Source of the DNA: Gp6-AA40 sp035293405
Lineage (GTDB): Bacteria > Acidobacteriota > Vicinamibacteria > Vicinamibacterales > UBA2999
Assembly (NCBI GenBank): GCA_035293405.1
Contig: DATDOE010000093.1
Coordinates: 1 to 64,000, forward strand
Reading direction: 5' to 3'
DNA: 64,000 bases
A program made the position numbers and the translations under genes. How positions within the stretch are numbered: position 1 is the stretch's first letter; the number at the start of each line of letters is the position of its first letter. The notes under the pieces are model-generated. The model saw only the letters and a program-made list of their open reading frames with translations. It did no database searches and was not told the origin of the DNA. Below, piece by piece: positions 8,110 through 17,672 of this stretch.

Positions 8110-10637
8110 GCGGACAGCGCCGCCCGATGCGGGGCGGCATCAGCGGACCCGCCGACACCGGCCTCGAGGAGATCGAGGATTCGCAGCGCCACCGTCTTGG
8201 CCAGCGGTCCGGTGTTGCCGATTGGCCCCACGCACGTCGGGCAGCCGTGCTGACACTCACAGCCCGCGATGAGCTCGCGGGTGCGCCGCCGCAGATCCTG
8301 GTCCATCCCGAAGAGCGGCTCGCTGAAGCCGATGCCGCCGGGATAGTTGTCGTAGACGAAAATCCGGGGCTCGTCCGAGAGGGTGACCGGCTCGCCCATC
8401 CTTGTGAGATCAGGATCCTCGCCCTGCTCTCCGCTTCCGATCGAGATGCCGATATCCTGCCGATCGCACATGAGCAGGAGCTGCGCGACCTGCCGCATGG
8501 CGAACGACAGGCCGACCACGCCATCACGGCGATCGTCGGACGCATGCGGAAGGGCGGCCATCACGTCGCGTGGGATTGTCAGCCAGTACGCCGTCGTGTG
8601 CATCTGCTGTTCCGGCAGATCCAGCTCGCCTGAGCCGACGTTCTCGTTCGTATAGAACTTGATTTTCTTGAACCCGACGACGCGCGAGGAAACGTGCACC
8701 TCGCCGTGTGACGCCGGGTCCGCGGCGTAGGGCGGGTCCTGCGCTTCCGCCTCCGCTCGCGTGAATGGCTCTCGAGCTTCGGCGAGACTCGCCGAAGCGC
8801 CATCGGCGCGAAGGCGGTTGGACCCGCCAGTCGCGAACGTTTCGAGCACCGTTACCTTGGTGTAGGTGATGGCGTCGGTGTAATAGTCGCAGTCGATCTG
8901 TCGCACGTAGGCCTTGCGCCCGTCGAAGTCGAGCCGTTCCACCTGATAGAGCGCGGCCTCCACGAGGTAGATGGCCTTCTCGTGGAGCGTCGATGGACCG
9001 CTGTTGAAGCTGGTCTCCCCAATCACATCGGCGCCGTTGGTCGTATCGACCACCACGAAGTTGTCCGACGAGATCGACCGCAGGCTGACAGCGTCCGCCG
9101 GGTAGGACTCGTTGGTCCACTGCCACACGCCATCGTCATGTCCCGGTGCGTCGCTGCGATGCACGAACCCGCTCTCCTCGAGGATGCCGAGCACATCCTG
9201 GACGTTGTGCCGCCCGTATGCCTCAGAGGTGGTGAACGGCAGCTCGAACGCGGCGCATTTCACGTGATCGACCAGGATGTGCAGGTTGTCCGGATTGATG
9301 AGCGCGTGCTCGGGCGCCGCATCGAAGAAATACGAGGGATTGCGAACCACGAATTGATCGAGCGGGGCGCTGCTCGCCACGAGCACGGCGGCAGATCGCC
9401 CGCTCCTGCGGCCCGCACGTCCGGCGCGCTGCCAGGTGGCGGCAATGGTGCCCGGGTAGCCGGCCATCACGCACACGTCGAGCGCGCCGATGTCGATGCC
9501 CAGCTCCAACGCGTTGGTCGACACCACGGCCCGCACCGTGCCTTCCCGGAGACCCTTCTCGATGTCGCGGCGCCGTTGCGGCAGATACCCACCTCGATAA
9601 CCGCGAATCTGATCCGGCGCGCCCGGCGGACCACCGAAATCGTCCTTCAAGTAGGTGGTGAGAATCTCCGTGGCCAGGCGGCTCTGCGCAAACACGATCG
9701 TCTGCAGCTTGCGTTTCAGGAACTCGGACGCGAGGCGCCGTGTCTCGGCCAGGTAGGACCGTCTGATCCCGAGCTGCTCGTTCACGACCGGGGGATTGAC
9801 GAACAGAAAGAACTTCTCGCCGCGCGGCGCGCCACTCTCGGACACCAGCTCGAACGGCTGCTCCACCAGTGCCTCGGCCAGCTCGCGTGGATTGGCAATA
9901 GTGGCCGACGAGCAGATGAACGTGGGCGTCGAGCCATAGTGCTGGCAGATCCGCCGCAGGCGACGCAGCACGTTCGTCAGATGGCTCCCGAACACTCCGC
10001 GGTATGCGTGCAGCTCGTCGATCACCACGTAGCGCAGGTTCTCGAACAGCTTCGCCCAGCGCGGATGATGCGGCAGGATCCCCGAGTGCACCATGTCCGG
10101 GTTGCTGAGCACGACGTGCGCGCGGCCACGGATCGCGCGGCGCGCATCCTGCGGCGTATCGCCGTCGTAGGTGAACACGCCGATCTCGAGGTCGCTGCGA
10201 CGCGAGATGTGATCCGACAGCTCGTGCAGCTCGGCCAGCTGATCCTGCGCGAGGGCCTTGGTGGGAAACAGGTAGAGCGCCCGAGCGGAGGGATCCCGCA
10301 GAATCGTGCTCAGCACCGGCACGTTGTAACAGAGGGTCTTCCCGGATGCGGTCGGCGTCGTGATCACGACGTTGCGGCCGGCCAGTGCGTGCTCGACCGC
10401 CAGCGCCTGGTGGGTGTACAGCTGCTCAACCCCCCGTTGCCTCAGCACGTCGCGCAGACGCTCGTCCACGCCATCGGCGAATGGTGCGTACCGCGCCTCC
10501 AACGGCGCCAGGCGTCGCACTGCGGTGACCCAGCCGTCTGGCGTGTCGGCGCGATCTGGAACCCCGCCGGTCAGGCGATCGAGGGCGGCCGTGAGGGCCT
10601 GATCGTGCGCGGGATCGGTGCGGCGCGCCGGCAGCAT
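8106..10637 (-). CDS. mrfA: MrfA/YprA-like DExH helicase with DUF1998 zinc domain
   Basis: 843-residue SF2 helicase. Walker A TPTASGKT is at about 94-101, motif II DELH at about 207-210 and motif III SAT at about 244. The C-terminal helicase domain contains STNALELGIDIGALD and QRAGRAGRR. The extreme C-terminus carries a four-Cys cluster CECQHGCPTC (about 793-802), as in the DUF1998/MrfA zinc-binding domain. The family acts in nucleotide-excision-like repair with MrfB, which is the next gene downstream and overlaps it. An upstream in-frame extension to 10955 would overlap the preceding gene and is rich in Ser/Arg/Pro, so the ATG at 10637 (MLPARRTDPAHD) is chosen. Helicase identity is secure; the repair role is by homology. 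Confidence 0.88.
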   Translation of the reverse strand: MLPARRTDPAHDQALTAALDRLTGGVPDRADTPDGWVTAVRRLAPLEARYAPFADGVDERLRDVLRQRGVEQLYTHQALAVEHALAGRNVVITTPTASGKTLCYNVPVLSTILRDPSARALYLFPTKALAQDQLAELHELSDHISRRSDLEIGVFTYDGDTPQDARRAIRGRAHVVLSNPDMVHSGILPHHPRWAKLFENLRYVVIDELHAYRGVFGSHLTNVLRRLRRICQHYGSTPTFICSSATIANPRELAEALVEQPFELVSESGAPRGEKFFLFVNPPVVNEQLGIRRSYLAETRRLASEFLKRKLQTIVFAQSRLATEILTTYLKDDFGGPPGAPDQIRGYRGGYLPQRRRDIEKGLREGTVRAVVSTNALELGIDIGALDVCVMAGYPGTIAATWQRAGRAGRRSGRSAAVLVASSAPLDQFVVRNPSYFFDAAPEHALINPDNLHILVDHVKCAAFELPFTTSEAYGRHNVQDVLGILEESGFVHRSDAPGHDDGVWQWTNESYPADAVSLRSISSDNFVVVDTTNGADVIGETSFNSGPSTLHEKAIYLVEAALYQVERLDFDGRKAYVRQIDCDYYTDAITYTKVTVLETFATGGSNRLRADGASASLAEAREPFTRAEAEAQDPPYAADPASHGEVHVSSRVVGFKKIKFYTNENVGSGELDLPEQQMHTTAYWLTIPRDVMAALPHASDDRRDGVVGLSFAMRQVAQLLLMCDRQDIGISIGSGEQGEDPDLTRMGEPVTLSDEPRIFVYDNYPGGIGFSEPLFGMDQDLRRRTRELIAGCECQHGCPTCVGPIGNTGPLAKTVALRILDLLEAGVGGSADAAPHRAALSA

Positions 10638-10671
10638 GGCCGGACGATCATAAGGCGAAAGCGAGACTGCT

Positions 10672-12960
10672 TCAATGGGTTTCGGAGGAGGACCACAGCT
10701 CCAATTCGGCGATGGTCCACGGTATCTCCGGGTCGCTGACCTCGGCCTGCAGGCGAACGAATCGAGCCTCTCGCGGCGGGAAGGCGACGACGATCCGCAT
10801 GCGTTTGGGATCCTCCATCCCGGCGACGATCGCCTTCGCCAGCACAGTGCCGGTCCATGCGGTGCCCCATGTGAGGCCGTCATCGGACGTCTCGACGGTG
10901 AGTGACAGCGGAGACATCGAGAACTGGTTCCCGAGGCTATGCACGACAGCGCCAACGGTGGCGATGCTTCCGAGATCGACGGTCAGCGTCTGATTCTCCT
11001 TCGATAGCGTGCATTGCCAGAGGCTCTCCTCATCGCCATCGATGGCCGACGGAAGCGCTGTCGTCGAGCACAGCGACTGGAGCTGACGCACCGTGAGCCG
11101 CTGTCCCTTCGGACGTGCGATGCCTTCCAGTTGGCGTTGGGGAAGCCGGTAGTGGACAAACGATGCATCGCTCGCCTCCGTCGAGACGCCGGGCTGCCGC
11201 TCGACCAGGGTGCGAAGTCGAGGGGCGTCCCGTCCAACAATGACGTGAAGCTCACCCCGCCGCTGGAACGGCGTCAGCGCGTCATCGACCTCCGCGCGGC
11301 CGGCGGCGAAAAACGCCTGGTAATAACTGGGTCCCCACCCGCTGTAGCCGTTCACACTCGTCCATTCACCGTCGACGGCCCTGAACACGGCCGCGATGTC
11401 GCGGAAAAGGGTGTCGGAGGGGAGCTCGAGTACGGTCGCGCCACGAAGCTGTGCGGCTCCCGGAACTTGCCCTGGCACGCTCGCCACATCAATGCGATCG
11501 ATCCAGCCATCGGTGAGTACGCCGGTGCCGGCCAGGAGCACGATCATGAGCATCACCCGTCGCGAGCGTCCGCGCAGGACCTCACCGAGGACGATGCCGG
11601 CCACGACGGAGAGACACAACACCGCCATCAGCCAGAAGCGAGCCGGCACGCGCAGGCTGTCCACACCGGGCAGGAACATCAGCCACCTGAACGGCCCGGG
11701 GATTCCGCCTCGACCCATGAACCCGATGATCGGTCCGAGCGCAAGCACCCACATGCCAATCGAGGCGAGCCAGAAAAACCCGAGCATGCCGGATCGGCGC
11801 AGCGTGTCCCGTACACCGGATGACAACGCCAGCAAGACGATCAGACACGCCACGGCAATCTCGATTGGCTTCGCCATCGTCGATGCCGACACCTTTAACG
11901 GCCCGATGTAGAACGCGAACGGGCCCGACACCAACAGCGCGAGGACAACGGCACCGTAGACGGACGCCACAAAGAGCAGGAGACGGCGCACGAGCACGAT
12001 GATGCGGGCGTCGGTCCGCACGCCCGACGACCTCGTGAGGAGCCACAGCGGACCGAGGATCGAGATGGCGATCAGCGCCACGCCCGGAAAGAGCTCCTTT
12101 TCTGGCCCGCACATGACGCGGACCCACCCCCAGAATGTCAGCTTTGGTGGCGCGCAGAGCACATTGGCGACGTCCGCACTGAAGAAGCGCATCTCGCCGA
12201 AGCCCCGCTCGAAGCCGTAATACGCGTGCACCGAGATGTACTCGTAGAGGACCGGCGCGAGGGGGATCGCCGACACCATCGTCGCCACAGCGATCATCAC
12301 CAGCGCGCGCCATTTGCGCTGAATCGCGACGAACCACAACACCCACAGACCGACCAGGATCGAGAAGAACACCAGGGCATAGCCGTTGGCGGCTCCCTGC
12401 AGCATCCAGCTCGCTCCATACAGCGCGAGCCAGCGGCGCCGGCCGGTCTCGACGTACGCATGCAGCCCGAGCAGCGCGAGCGGCGCCCAGAACGCCGCGA
12501 GCATCTGGATGTGCGGCAACTGCGACACGCGATATGGTGCGAAGCCGAAGGCCAGGCCGGCCACGAACGCGGCGCCGGCGCTCCGGGTCAACCTGAACAC
12601 CAGCGCGTACATGGCGGCGGCGCACAAGGGAAACGTGAGCAGCATCGAGAGGTTGTAGGTCGCCACCGCGTCGCGGGTGAGCCAGTAGATCGGGGAGGCG
12701 ATGACGCTCAGCCCGAGCAGATGCTCTGAGAACGTCAGCGTGTCGCGGGTGGGAAAGAAGATCGGAAACTGATACCAGGCGTCGGTGAACGGCACGTGTG
12801 TGGCGTTCCACTTCAGGATCGCGGCCGTGAGCAGCGGATCGCCGGGATCGTTGGCGATCATCGAGCCGAGATGCGCCAGCACCTCTCGACCGATCACCAT
12901 CGTGATGATCGTATAAACCAGGACGCTCACCGCCGCTGGCGTCCACGCGCTCGCCGTCAA
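10672..12960 (-). CDS. Polytopic membrane protein with C-terminal discoidin-like domain
   Basis: 762 residues. The first ~480 contain about a dozen hydrophobic segments in a GT-C/YfhO-like arrangement, with an early acidic loop ANDPGDPLLTAAILKWN after TM1 resembling the catalytic loop of lipid-phosphosugar-dependent glycosyltransferases. The last ~150 residues look like an F5/8 type C (discoidin) beta-sandwich: LTVDLGSIATVGAVVHSLG, LTVETSDDGLTWG, ARFVRLQAEVSD. The start is a TTG at 12960; a GTG 24 bases downstream is an alternative. The helicase gene follows 34 bases later on the same strand. A glycosyltransferase role is plausible, but no donor or acceptor can be named. Confidence 0.7.
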   Translation of the reverse strand: MTASAWTPAAVSVLVYTIITMVIGREVLAHLGSMIANDPGDPLLTAAILKWNATHVPFTDAWYQFPIFFPTRDTLTFSEHLLGLSVIASPIYWLTRDAVATYNLSMLLTFPLCAAAMYALVFRLTRSAGAAFVAGLAFGFAPYRVSQLPHIQMLAAFWAPLALLGLHAYVETGRRRWLALYGASWMLQGAANGYALVFFSILVGLWVLWFVAIQRKWRALVMIAVATMVSAIPLAPVLYEYISVHAYYGFERGFGEMRFFSADVANVLCAPPKLTFWGWVRVMCGPEKELFPGVALIAISILGPLWLLTRSSGVRTDARIIVLVRRLLLFVASVYGAVVLALLVSGPFAFYIGPLKVSASTMAKPIEIAVACLIVLLALSSGVRDTLRRSGMLGFFWLASIGMWVLALGPIIGFMGRGGIPGPFRWLMFLPGVDSLRVPARFWLMAVLCLSVVAGIVLGEVLRGRSRRVMLMIVLLAGTGVLTDGWIDRIDVASVPGQVPGAAQLRGATVLELPSDTLFRDIAAVFRAVDGEWTSVNGYSGWGPSYYQAFFAAGRAEVDDALTPFQRRGELHVIVGRDAPRLRTLVERQPGVSTEASDASFVHYRLPQRQLEGIARPKGQRLTVRQLQSLCSTTALPSAIDGDEESLWQCTLSKENQTLTVDLGSIATVGAVVHSLGNQFSMSPLSLTVETSDDGLTWGTAWTGTVLAKAIVAGMEDPKRMRIVVAFPPREARFVRLQAEVSDPEIPWTIAELELWSSSETH

Positions 12961-13010
12961 GACACCCCCATCCGCTGAACTCTTGGGCCTTCTGGAGTAC
13001 GTATGGTAGC

Positions 13011-13772
13011 GTGCCGTTCAGGGTTCACGTGAATCACATCGATCGGCGACACAGCCAGACCCAGGAGCGTTACGCGGCTGACGACCTGGAAACCATGCAG
13101 GAAGCGCGGCGCTACAGCGCGCACGTGTTCAATCTCTTTCGCCATCACATCGGCACGCGCGTCCTCGAGGTCGGGTCGGGCATCGGCACGATGAGCCGTC
13201 CGCTGGCGGACGCGGCCGACATGGTCGTCGGGCTGGAGCCGAACGTCAACTGCGCAACGCGCGCGCAGGAGGCACTTCGCGGTCATCCCCGGTTCTCGCT
13301 TCGCGTCTGTCATCTCGAGGAGTGCGACCGGGCCGAGCTCGCCAGCCTCCGCTTCGACACGGTCATGTGCGTGAACGTGCTCGAGCACATCGAAGACGAC
13401 TCGGGCGCATTGCGAACCTTCAAGGACGTGCTGGTCCCGGGCGGCCGCGTGCTGATCTTCGTCCCCGCCGTGCAGGCGGCGTACGGCCCGCTCGACGCGG
13501 AGCTCGGTCACCATCGCCGCTACTCGAAGCCCACGCTCGCCAAAGCGTTCACCGATGCCGGCCTCGACCTCGTCACCCTCCGTTACACCAACCCGATCGG
13601 TCTGGTCGGATGGATGTACAACGCGCACGTCAGCAAATCGACCGCGCACAGCCTCACCCAGGTGAAGCTGTTCGAGACCCTGGTCGCGCCATGGGCCCTG
13701 CCCCTCGAGCGCCTCATCACGCCGCCGATTGGTTTGTCGCTGGTCGCTGTTGGACAACGGCGGTCCGGCTGA
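13011..13772 (+). CDS. Class I SAM-dependent methyltransferase
   Basis: 253 residues, starting at GTG, divergent from the membrane protein at 12960. SAM-binding motif I is VLEVGSGIGTMSRPLA, the acidic end of beta-2 is VVGLEPN, and motif post-I/IV is FDTVMCVNVLEHIEDD. GGRVLIFVPAVQAAYGPLD and the later GHHRRYSK are typical of UbiG/COQ5-like or glycan-linked methyltransferases. The substrate is unknown. The stop TGA (13770-13772) is contributed by an interspersed hairpin whose left arm encodes the last residues RSG. Confidence 0.88.
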   Translation: MPFRVHVNHIDRRHSQTQERYAADDLETMQEARRYSAHVFNLFRHHIGTRVLEVGSGIGTMSRPLADAADMVVGLEPNVNCATRAQEALRGHPRFSLRVCHLEECDRAELASLRFDTVMCVNVLEHIEDDSGALRTFKDVLVPGGRVLIFVPAVQAAYGPLDAELGHHRRYSKPTLAKAFTDAGLDLVTLRYTNPIGLVGWMYNAHVSKSTAHSLTQVKLFETLVAPWALPLERLITPPIGLSLVAVGQRRSG

Positions 13773-13787
13773 AGCCGAACACTACGA
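13763..13787. repeat. Interspersed hairpin at methyltransferase stop codon
   Basis: GTCCGGC-TGAA-GCCGAAC followed by ACTACGA. It has one stem mismatch compared with the perfect copy at 48483. The TGA of its loop is the stop codon of the methyltransferase. Confidence 0.85.
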
Positions 13788-13800
13788 CAGACGGCACTTG

Positions 13801-13870
13801 GTTCTTGGTTCTTGGTTCTTGGTTCTTGGAAGTTGGGAGTTGGCTCGGGTGTCGGATTGGGGGTTGGGAG
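13801..13870. repeat. Tandem GTTCTTG array in spacer
   Basis: Four exact copies of GTTCTTG at 13801-13828, then related gttgggagtt words up to about 13870. It fills the 149-base spacer between convergent genes. The rest of that spacer (13871-13921) shows nothing recognisable. Confidence 0.85.
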
Positions 13871-13921
13871 TTGAAAGCTCTATAACCCCAGGCGATCGCG
13901 TATCTGTTCGAAGTCGACATC

Positions 13922-16240
13922 TCAAGGCAGCCGCCAGCGCGTGAATTGCGGCAGGCGGCTGAGTGGCATCGCGAGATGCTCCTGCGTGTGCGGCACGTCA
14001 CCACGACGCGCGTAGACGGCGGCCACGTAGTAGCGTGTCGCGGGATCGTCGGCGCCGGCCGCCACCCGCCGGGCGTGCGCCTGAATCGCCATGTCCCCGA
14101 AGCGGGCGGCTTCAGCGGCTTCACCGCGCACGTCATGCAGTGCGCTCAACTTCTGATGCAGCTCGATCAGCGTGCGCTCGCGCAGCGCGTGGTCGCTGGT
14201 CGACACGTATTCGAGCTCGCGCCGGAATTCCGCGTGCGCGGCATCGTAGTCGCGACGCAGGTAGTGGACGTATCCGAGCCGCGCGTGGGCGCCGACGATC
14301 AGCAGCCCTTCGGTGCCTGACATCGCCCGCTCCTGCAGCTCGATCGCATGCCGGGCGGATGCCTCGGCCGCGTCGAGATTGCCGCTGAGGGCCTCGAGCA
14401 GCGACAACTGCAGGTGCGCGTACCCCGCCTCGGGGTTGAGCGCGACCGCCGTGCGCAGCTCCGCGATGCCCTCCGGCACCATCCCGCGCGACAGCCAGTA
14501 CGCCCGGGCCAGCGCCTGATGCGCGTCGGCATTGTCGGGCTCTGCGGCCGCCGCCGTCTGCAGCGACGCCATCCCTTCATCGAGCCTGCCCAGGGCCAGC
14601 AGCGCGCTGCCGAGCCACACGTGCGCGTTGGCCAGGAGCGGGTTGAGGGCAATGGCCCGCCGCAGATGCTCGATCGCGCGGTGATGCAGATCGGGCAGGC
14701 TGAGAAAGCTGCCCTTCAAGTTGCACGCGCCACCGAGAGCGGCCCATGCCGCGGCGTACTTCGGATCGAGCTGGACAGCGCGCTCGAGCAACGCGATCGC
14801 CCGATCGATGGCGTCCCGCCCCGCCGACCGCATGTTCACCACGCCACGCGAATACGCCTCGAAGGCCTCGACCGACCGCGTCTCATCACGTTCGATGGCG
14901 TCGGCTTCGGCTTTCCCGAGCTTCACCTCCAGGCTGCGGCTCAGATCGAACACGATTCGATCCTGCAGCGCGAAGATGTCGTCCACACGCCCGTCAATCT
15001 TCAGCGTGCGAATCAGCGAACCGGTCAGCACTTCGACGAGCTGCGCGGTGATGCGAATCCGATCTCCCAGGCGCTGATAGGCGCCCGACACAACCCACCA
15101 CGCCCCGAGACGGCGTCCGATCCGGATCGCCCGGGTGTCTCCGGCCTGGTCGGTCAGCGGCGGCACGTTCTTGATCTGCTCGAACACCTGCGCGCGACCG
15201 ATCACCGTGACGTCGTGCACGTTCTTCAGATCCGCGGTGACCGTTTCGGCGATCCCGGTGCCGATCCAGTCGTCGGCGGCGTTGCCGGTGACGTTGACAA
15301 ACGTCAAGACCGCGATCGTGCGCTCACCGGCATCCACATGCGCCGCCTGAATGCCCGTCGTGCGGCCGCCGGTTTCGAGCCGCCGCGCGATCTGCCGCAG
15401 CGCCTGGTGCATGTCGCTCGCCGCGTAGTACCGTGACAGCGGGGTTTTCTGGAGCGCGCGTCGGACGATGCGCTCGAGCTCGGGCGGAACATCGGGGTTG
15501 AGCTGGGCGAGCGGCTCGGGATCCTTGTGCAGAATCTGGTCGAAGACCGCCGCCAGCGTGTTGCCGCGGAAGGGCAGCGTGGCGGTCAGCATCTCGTAGA
15601 CCACGACGCCGAGCGCCCACAGATCCACGCGGTGGTCCACGCCCTCGGCGCGGAGTTGTTCGGGCGCCATGTAGGCGATGGTCCCCATCACCATGCCCGG
15701 CGCAGTCACGAGAAGCTGAGGCGTGGTGCGCAGGTTCGCCTCGACGGACGAGGGCATCGCCATCTTCGCCAGGCCGAAGTCGAGCACCTTCACGAGGCCG
15801 CGGCGGGTCTGGATCAGATTGCCGCTCTTGATGTCGCGGTGCGTGATGCCGCGTCCGTGTGCCTCATCGAGCGCCTCGGCGACCTGCGCGGCGATGTCCA
15901 CGGCATCGAGTACCGGCAACGGTCCACGCCCGACACGCTCTGAGATGAGCTCGCCCTCGACGTACTCCATCGCAATGAACAGCGCGTCCTCGTGTTCGAC
16001 GAGGTCGTAGGTCACGGCGATGTGCGGCGACTGCAGGAGCGACGCCGCCTGCGCCTCGCGGAACAGCCGGGCGCGACTGTCGGCGTCCCGCTGGCGATCG
16101 GGCGGCAGGAACTTCAACGCCACCTGGCGTCCCAATCGCTGGTCCTCGGCGATGTAGACTTCGCCCATGCCTCCGGATCCCAGGCGGGCGCCGATGTGAT
16201 AGTGCAGGATGGTTGTGCCGGTCAGAGACGGGTCTGCCAC
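13922..16240 (-). CDS. Serine/threonine protein kinase with TPR repeats
   Basis: 772 residues. The N-terminal Hanks-type kinase is complete: glycine loop GSGGMG (21-26), ATP lysine in ALKF (K43), catalytic HRDIKSGN (134-141), DFG (154-156) and the APE region YMAPEQLR. Residues ~300-430 resemble the FlgO/TolB-N-like domain often fused to such kinases (RTIAVLTFVNVTGNAADDW). From ~450 to the end are tetratricopeptide repeats. No transmembrane segment is seen, so it should be cytoplasmic. It starts at GTG, only 37 bases from the divergent APC permease. Kinases of this architecture are abundant in Acidobacteriota; the target is unknown. Confidence 0.92.
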   Translation of the reverse strand: MADPSLTGTTILHYHIGARLGSGGMGEVYIAEDQRLGRQVALKFLPPDRQRDADSRARLFREAQAASLLQSPHIAVTYDLVEHEDALFIAMEYVEGELISERVGRGPLPVLDAVDIAAQVAEALDEAHGRGITHRDIKSGNLIQTRRGLVKVLDFGLAKMAMPSSVEANLRTTPQLLVTAPGMVMGTIAYMAPEQLRAEGVDHRVDLWALGVVVYEMLTATLPFRGNTLAAVFDQILHKDPEPLAQLNPDVPPELERIVRRALQKTPLSRYYAASDMHQALRQIARRLETGGRTTGIQAAHVDAGERTIAVLTFVNVTGNAADDWIGTGIAETVTADLKNVHDVTVIGRAQVFEQIKNVPPLTDQAGDTRAIRIGRRLGAWWVVSGAYQRLGDRIRITAQLVEVLTGSLIRTLKIDGRVDDIFALQDRIVFDLSRSLEVKLGKAEADAIERDETRSVEAFEAYSRGVVNMRSAGRDAIDRAIALLERAVQLDPKYAAAWAALGGACNLKGSFLSLPDLHHRAIEHLRRAIALNPLLANAHVWLGSALLALGRLDEGMASLQTAAAAEPDNADAHQALARAYWLSRGMVPEGIAELRTAVALNPEAGYAHLQLSLLEALSGNLDAAEASARHAIELQERAMSGTEGLLIVGAHARLGYVHYLRRDYDAAHAEFRRELEYVSTSDHALRERTLIELHQKLSALHDVRGEAAEAARFGDMAIQAHARRVAAGADDPATRYYVAAVYARRGDVPHTQEHLAMPLSRLPQFTRWRLP

Positions 16241-16277
16241 GTGATCTCATTGTAGTTGGCGTACCCTGATCTCCCCC

Positions 16278-17654
16278 ATGGCCGCGGCCTCGTCTGCTCA
16301 CGACATCGACGCCACGCTCGTTCGGCGGCTGGGCTTCTGGTCCTCCATCGGCCTCGTCATCGGCATCACCATCGGCTCCGGCATCTTCCGCACACCGTCA
16401 GTCATCGCCGCACGCGTACCCGACCCCGTCCTGATGCTGGGTGTGTGGGTGCTGGGCGGCCTGATCTCGCTCTGCGGGGCGCTCTCGGTAGCCGAGCTTG
16501 CCGCCTCGCTGCCGCAGACCGGCGGCTGGTACGTGTTCCTGCGCGAGGGATGGGGACGGCTGGCCGGGTTTCTTTTCGGCTGGTCCGAGCTGGTGCTGAT
16601 CCGCGCATCGGCCACCGGCGCCGTCGCTACGGTGTTCAGCGAGTATCTGCAGCGCTCGCTCGGCTACGACCCGGCGGCCAACGGCGCCGCCACCAACCTC
16701 ATCGCGGCCACAGCGATCCTCTTCTCGGCGTTCGTCAACATTCGCGGCGCGCAGATCGGTGCGGCCGTGACGGGCGTGTCCACCGTCGCCAAGTTCGGCG
16801 CGCTGGCCTTTCTCGTACTCGCGTCCTTCTTGATGGGGGGCGGGGCCGGCGCCAGTGCGGCGAACTTCGCCGCATCGGACATGCCGGTCAACGCCGGGCT
16901 GTTTGGTCTCGCCTTGATCTCCGTGCTCTACGCCTACGACGGCATCGCCGATGTGGCGTTCGCGGCCGGTGAAATCCGCGACCCGCAGCGGACGTTGCCG
17001 CGCGCGATCGTCGGCGGGACGCTGGCCATCATCGCGATCTACCTGGCCGCCAACTGCGCCTATCTCTACGTCAACCCGATCGGGCAACTGGCACAGTCGC
17101 CGCTCGTCGCCGCGGACACCATGCAGGCGCTCGTCGGACGCGTCGGCGTGGTGCTGGTCTCGGTGGTCGTGACGGTCTCCACGTTCGGCTCGCTCAGCGG
17201 CGTCATGCTGACCGCGCCGCGGGTGTTCTTCGCGATGGCGGACGACGGCGTGCTCTTCACCGTCCTCGCCAAGGTCCACTCGCGCTACAAGACGCCTTAC
17301 GTGGCCATCTCACTCGCCGCCGCGCTGGGCGTCGCCTTCGTGCTGACGCGAACGTTCGAGCAGCTCGCCGACACCTTCGTGCTGTCGATATGGCCGTTCT
17401 ACGGCCTGGCGATTGCGGGCCTCTATCGCCTCCGGCGCCGCCGCCCCGACCTGCCGCGGCCATACACGGTGCCGGGATATCCCGTCGTGCCGGCCGTCTT
17501 CATCGCCGGCGTCGTGTATCTGGTAGGCAATGCGCTGCTGACCGATCCGCTCTGGACCGGGGTGACGTTTGCGATCGTGCTCGCCGGGGTGCCCGTCTAC
17601 TACGTCTGCTTTGCCACGAAGCGCACGAAGATCATCGGCCACAAAGAACACTAA
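16278..17654 (+). CDS. APC-family amino acid permease
   Basis: 458-residue inner-membrane transporter with about 12 hydrophobic segments. TM1 contains the APC helix break IGITIGSGIFRTP, followed by PDPVLMLGVWVLGGLISLCG and later AYDGIADVAFAAGEIRDP. The family exchanges or imports amino acids or polyamines; the substrate is not predictable. The last residues (GHKEH) and the following spacer (acaaagaacactaagaacacgaag) derive from a known acidobacterial-type short repeat. The next gene, an aldolase, follows after 18 bases and may be co-transcribed. Confidence 0.9.
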   Translation: MAAASSAHDIDATLVRRLGFWSSIGLVIGITIGSGIFRTPSVIAARVPDPVLMLGVWVLGGLISLCGALSVAELAASLPQTGGWYVFLREGWGRLAGFLFGWSELVLIRASATGAVATVFSEYLQRSLGYDPAANGAATNLIAATAILFSAFVNIRGAQIGAAVTGVSTVAKFGALAFLVLASFLMGGGAGASAANFAASDMPVNAGLFGLALISVLYAYDGIADVAFAAGEIRDPQRTLPRAIVGGTLAIIAIYLAANCAYLYVNPIGQLAQSPLVAADTMQALVGRVGVVLVSVVVTVSTFGSLSGVMLTAPRVFFAMADDGVLFTVLAKVHSRYKTPYVAISLAAALGVAFVLTRTFEQLADTFVLSIWPFYGLAIAGLYRLRRRRPDLPRPYTVPGYPVVPAVFIAGVVYLVGNALLTDPLWTGVTFAIVLAGVPVYYVCFATKRTKIIGHKEH

Positions 17655-17672
17655 GAACACGAAGGCTCAACA

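Noticed and set aside
8982..10739. 585-residue open frame opposite mrfA
   Set aside because: No motifs, and rich in Arg/Gln/His/Val. The opposite strand holds all helicase motifs.
10638..10955. N-terminal extension of the MrfA helicase
   Set aside because: Would overlap the upstream membrane protein gene. Its Ser/Arg/Pro/Cys composition is that of a shadow frame.
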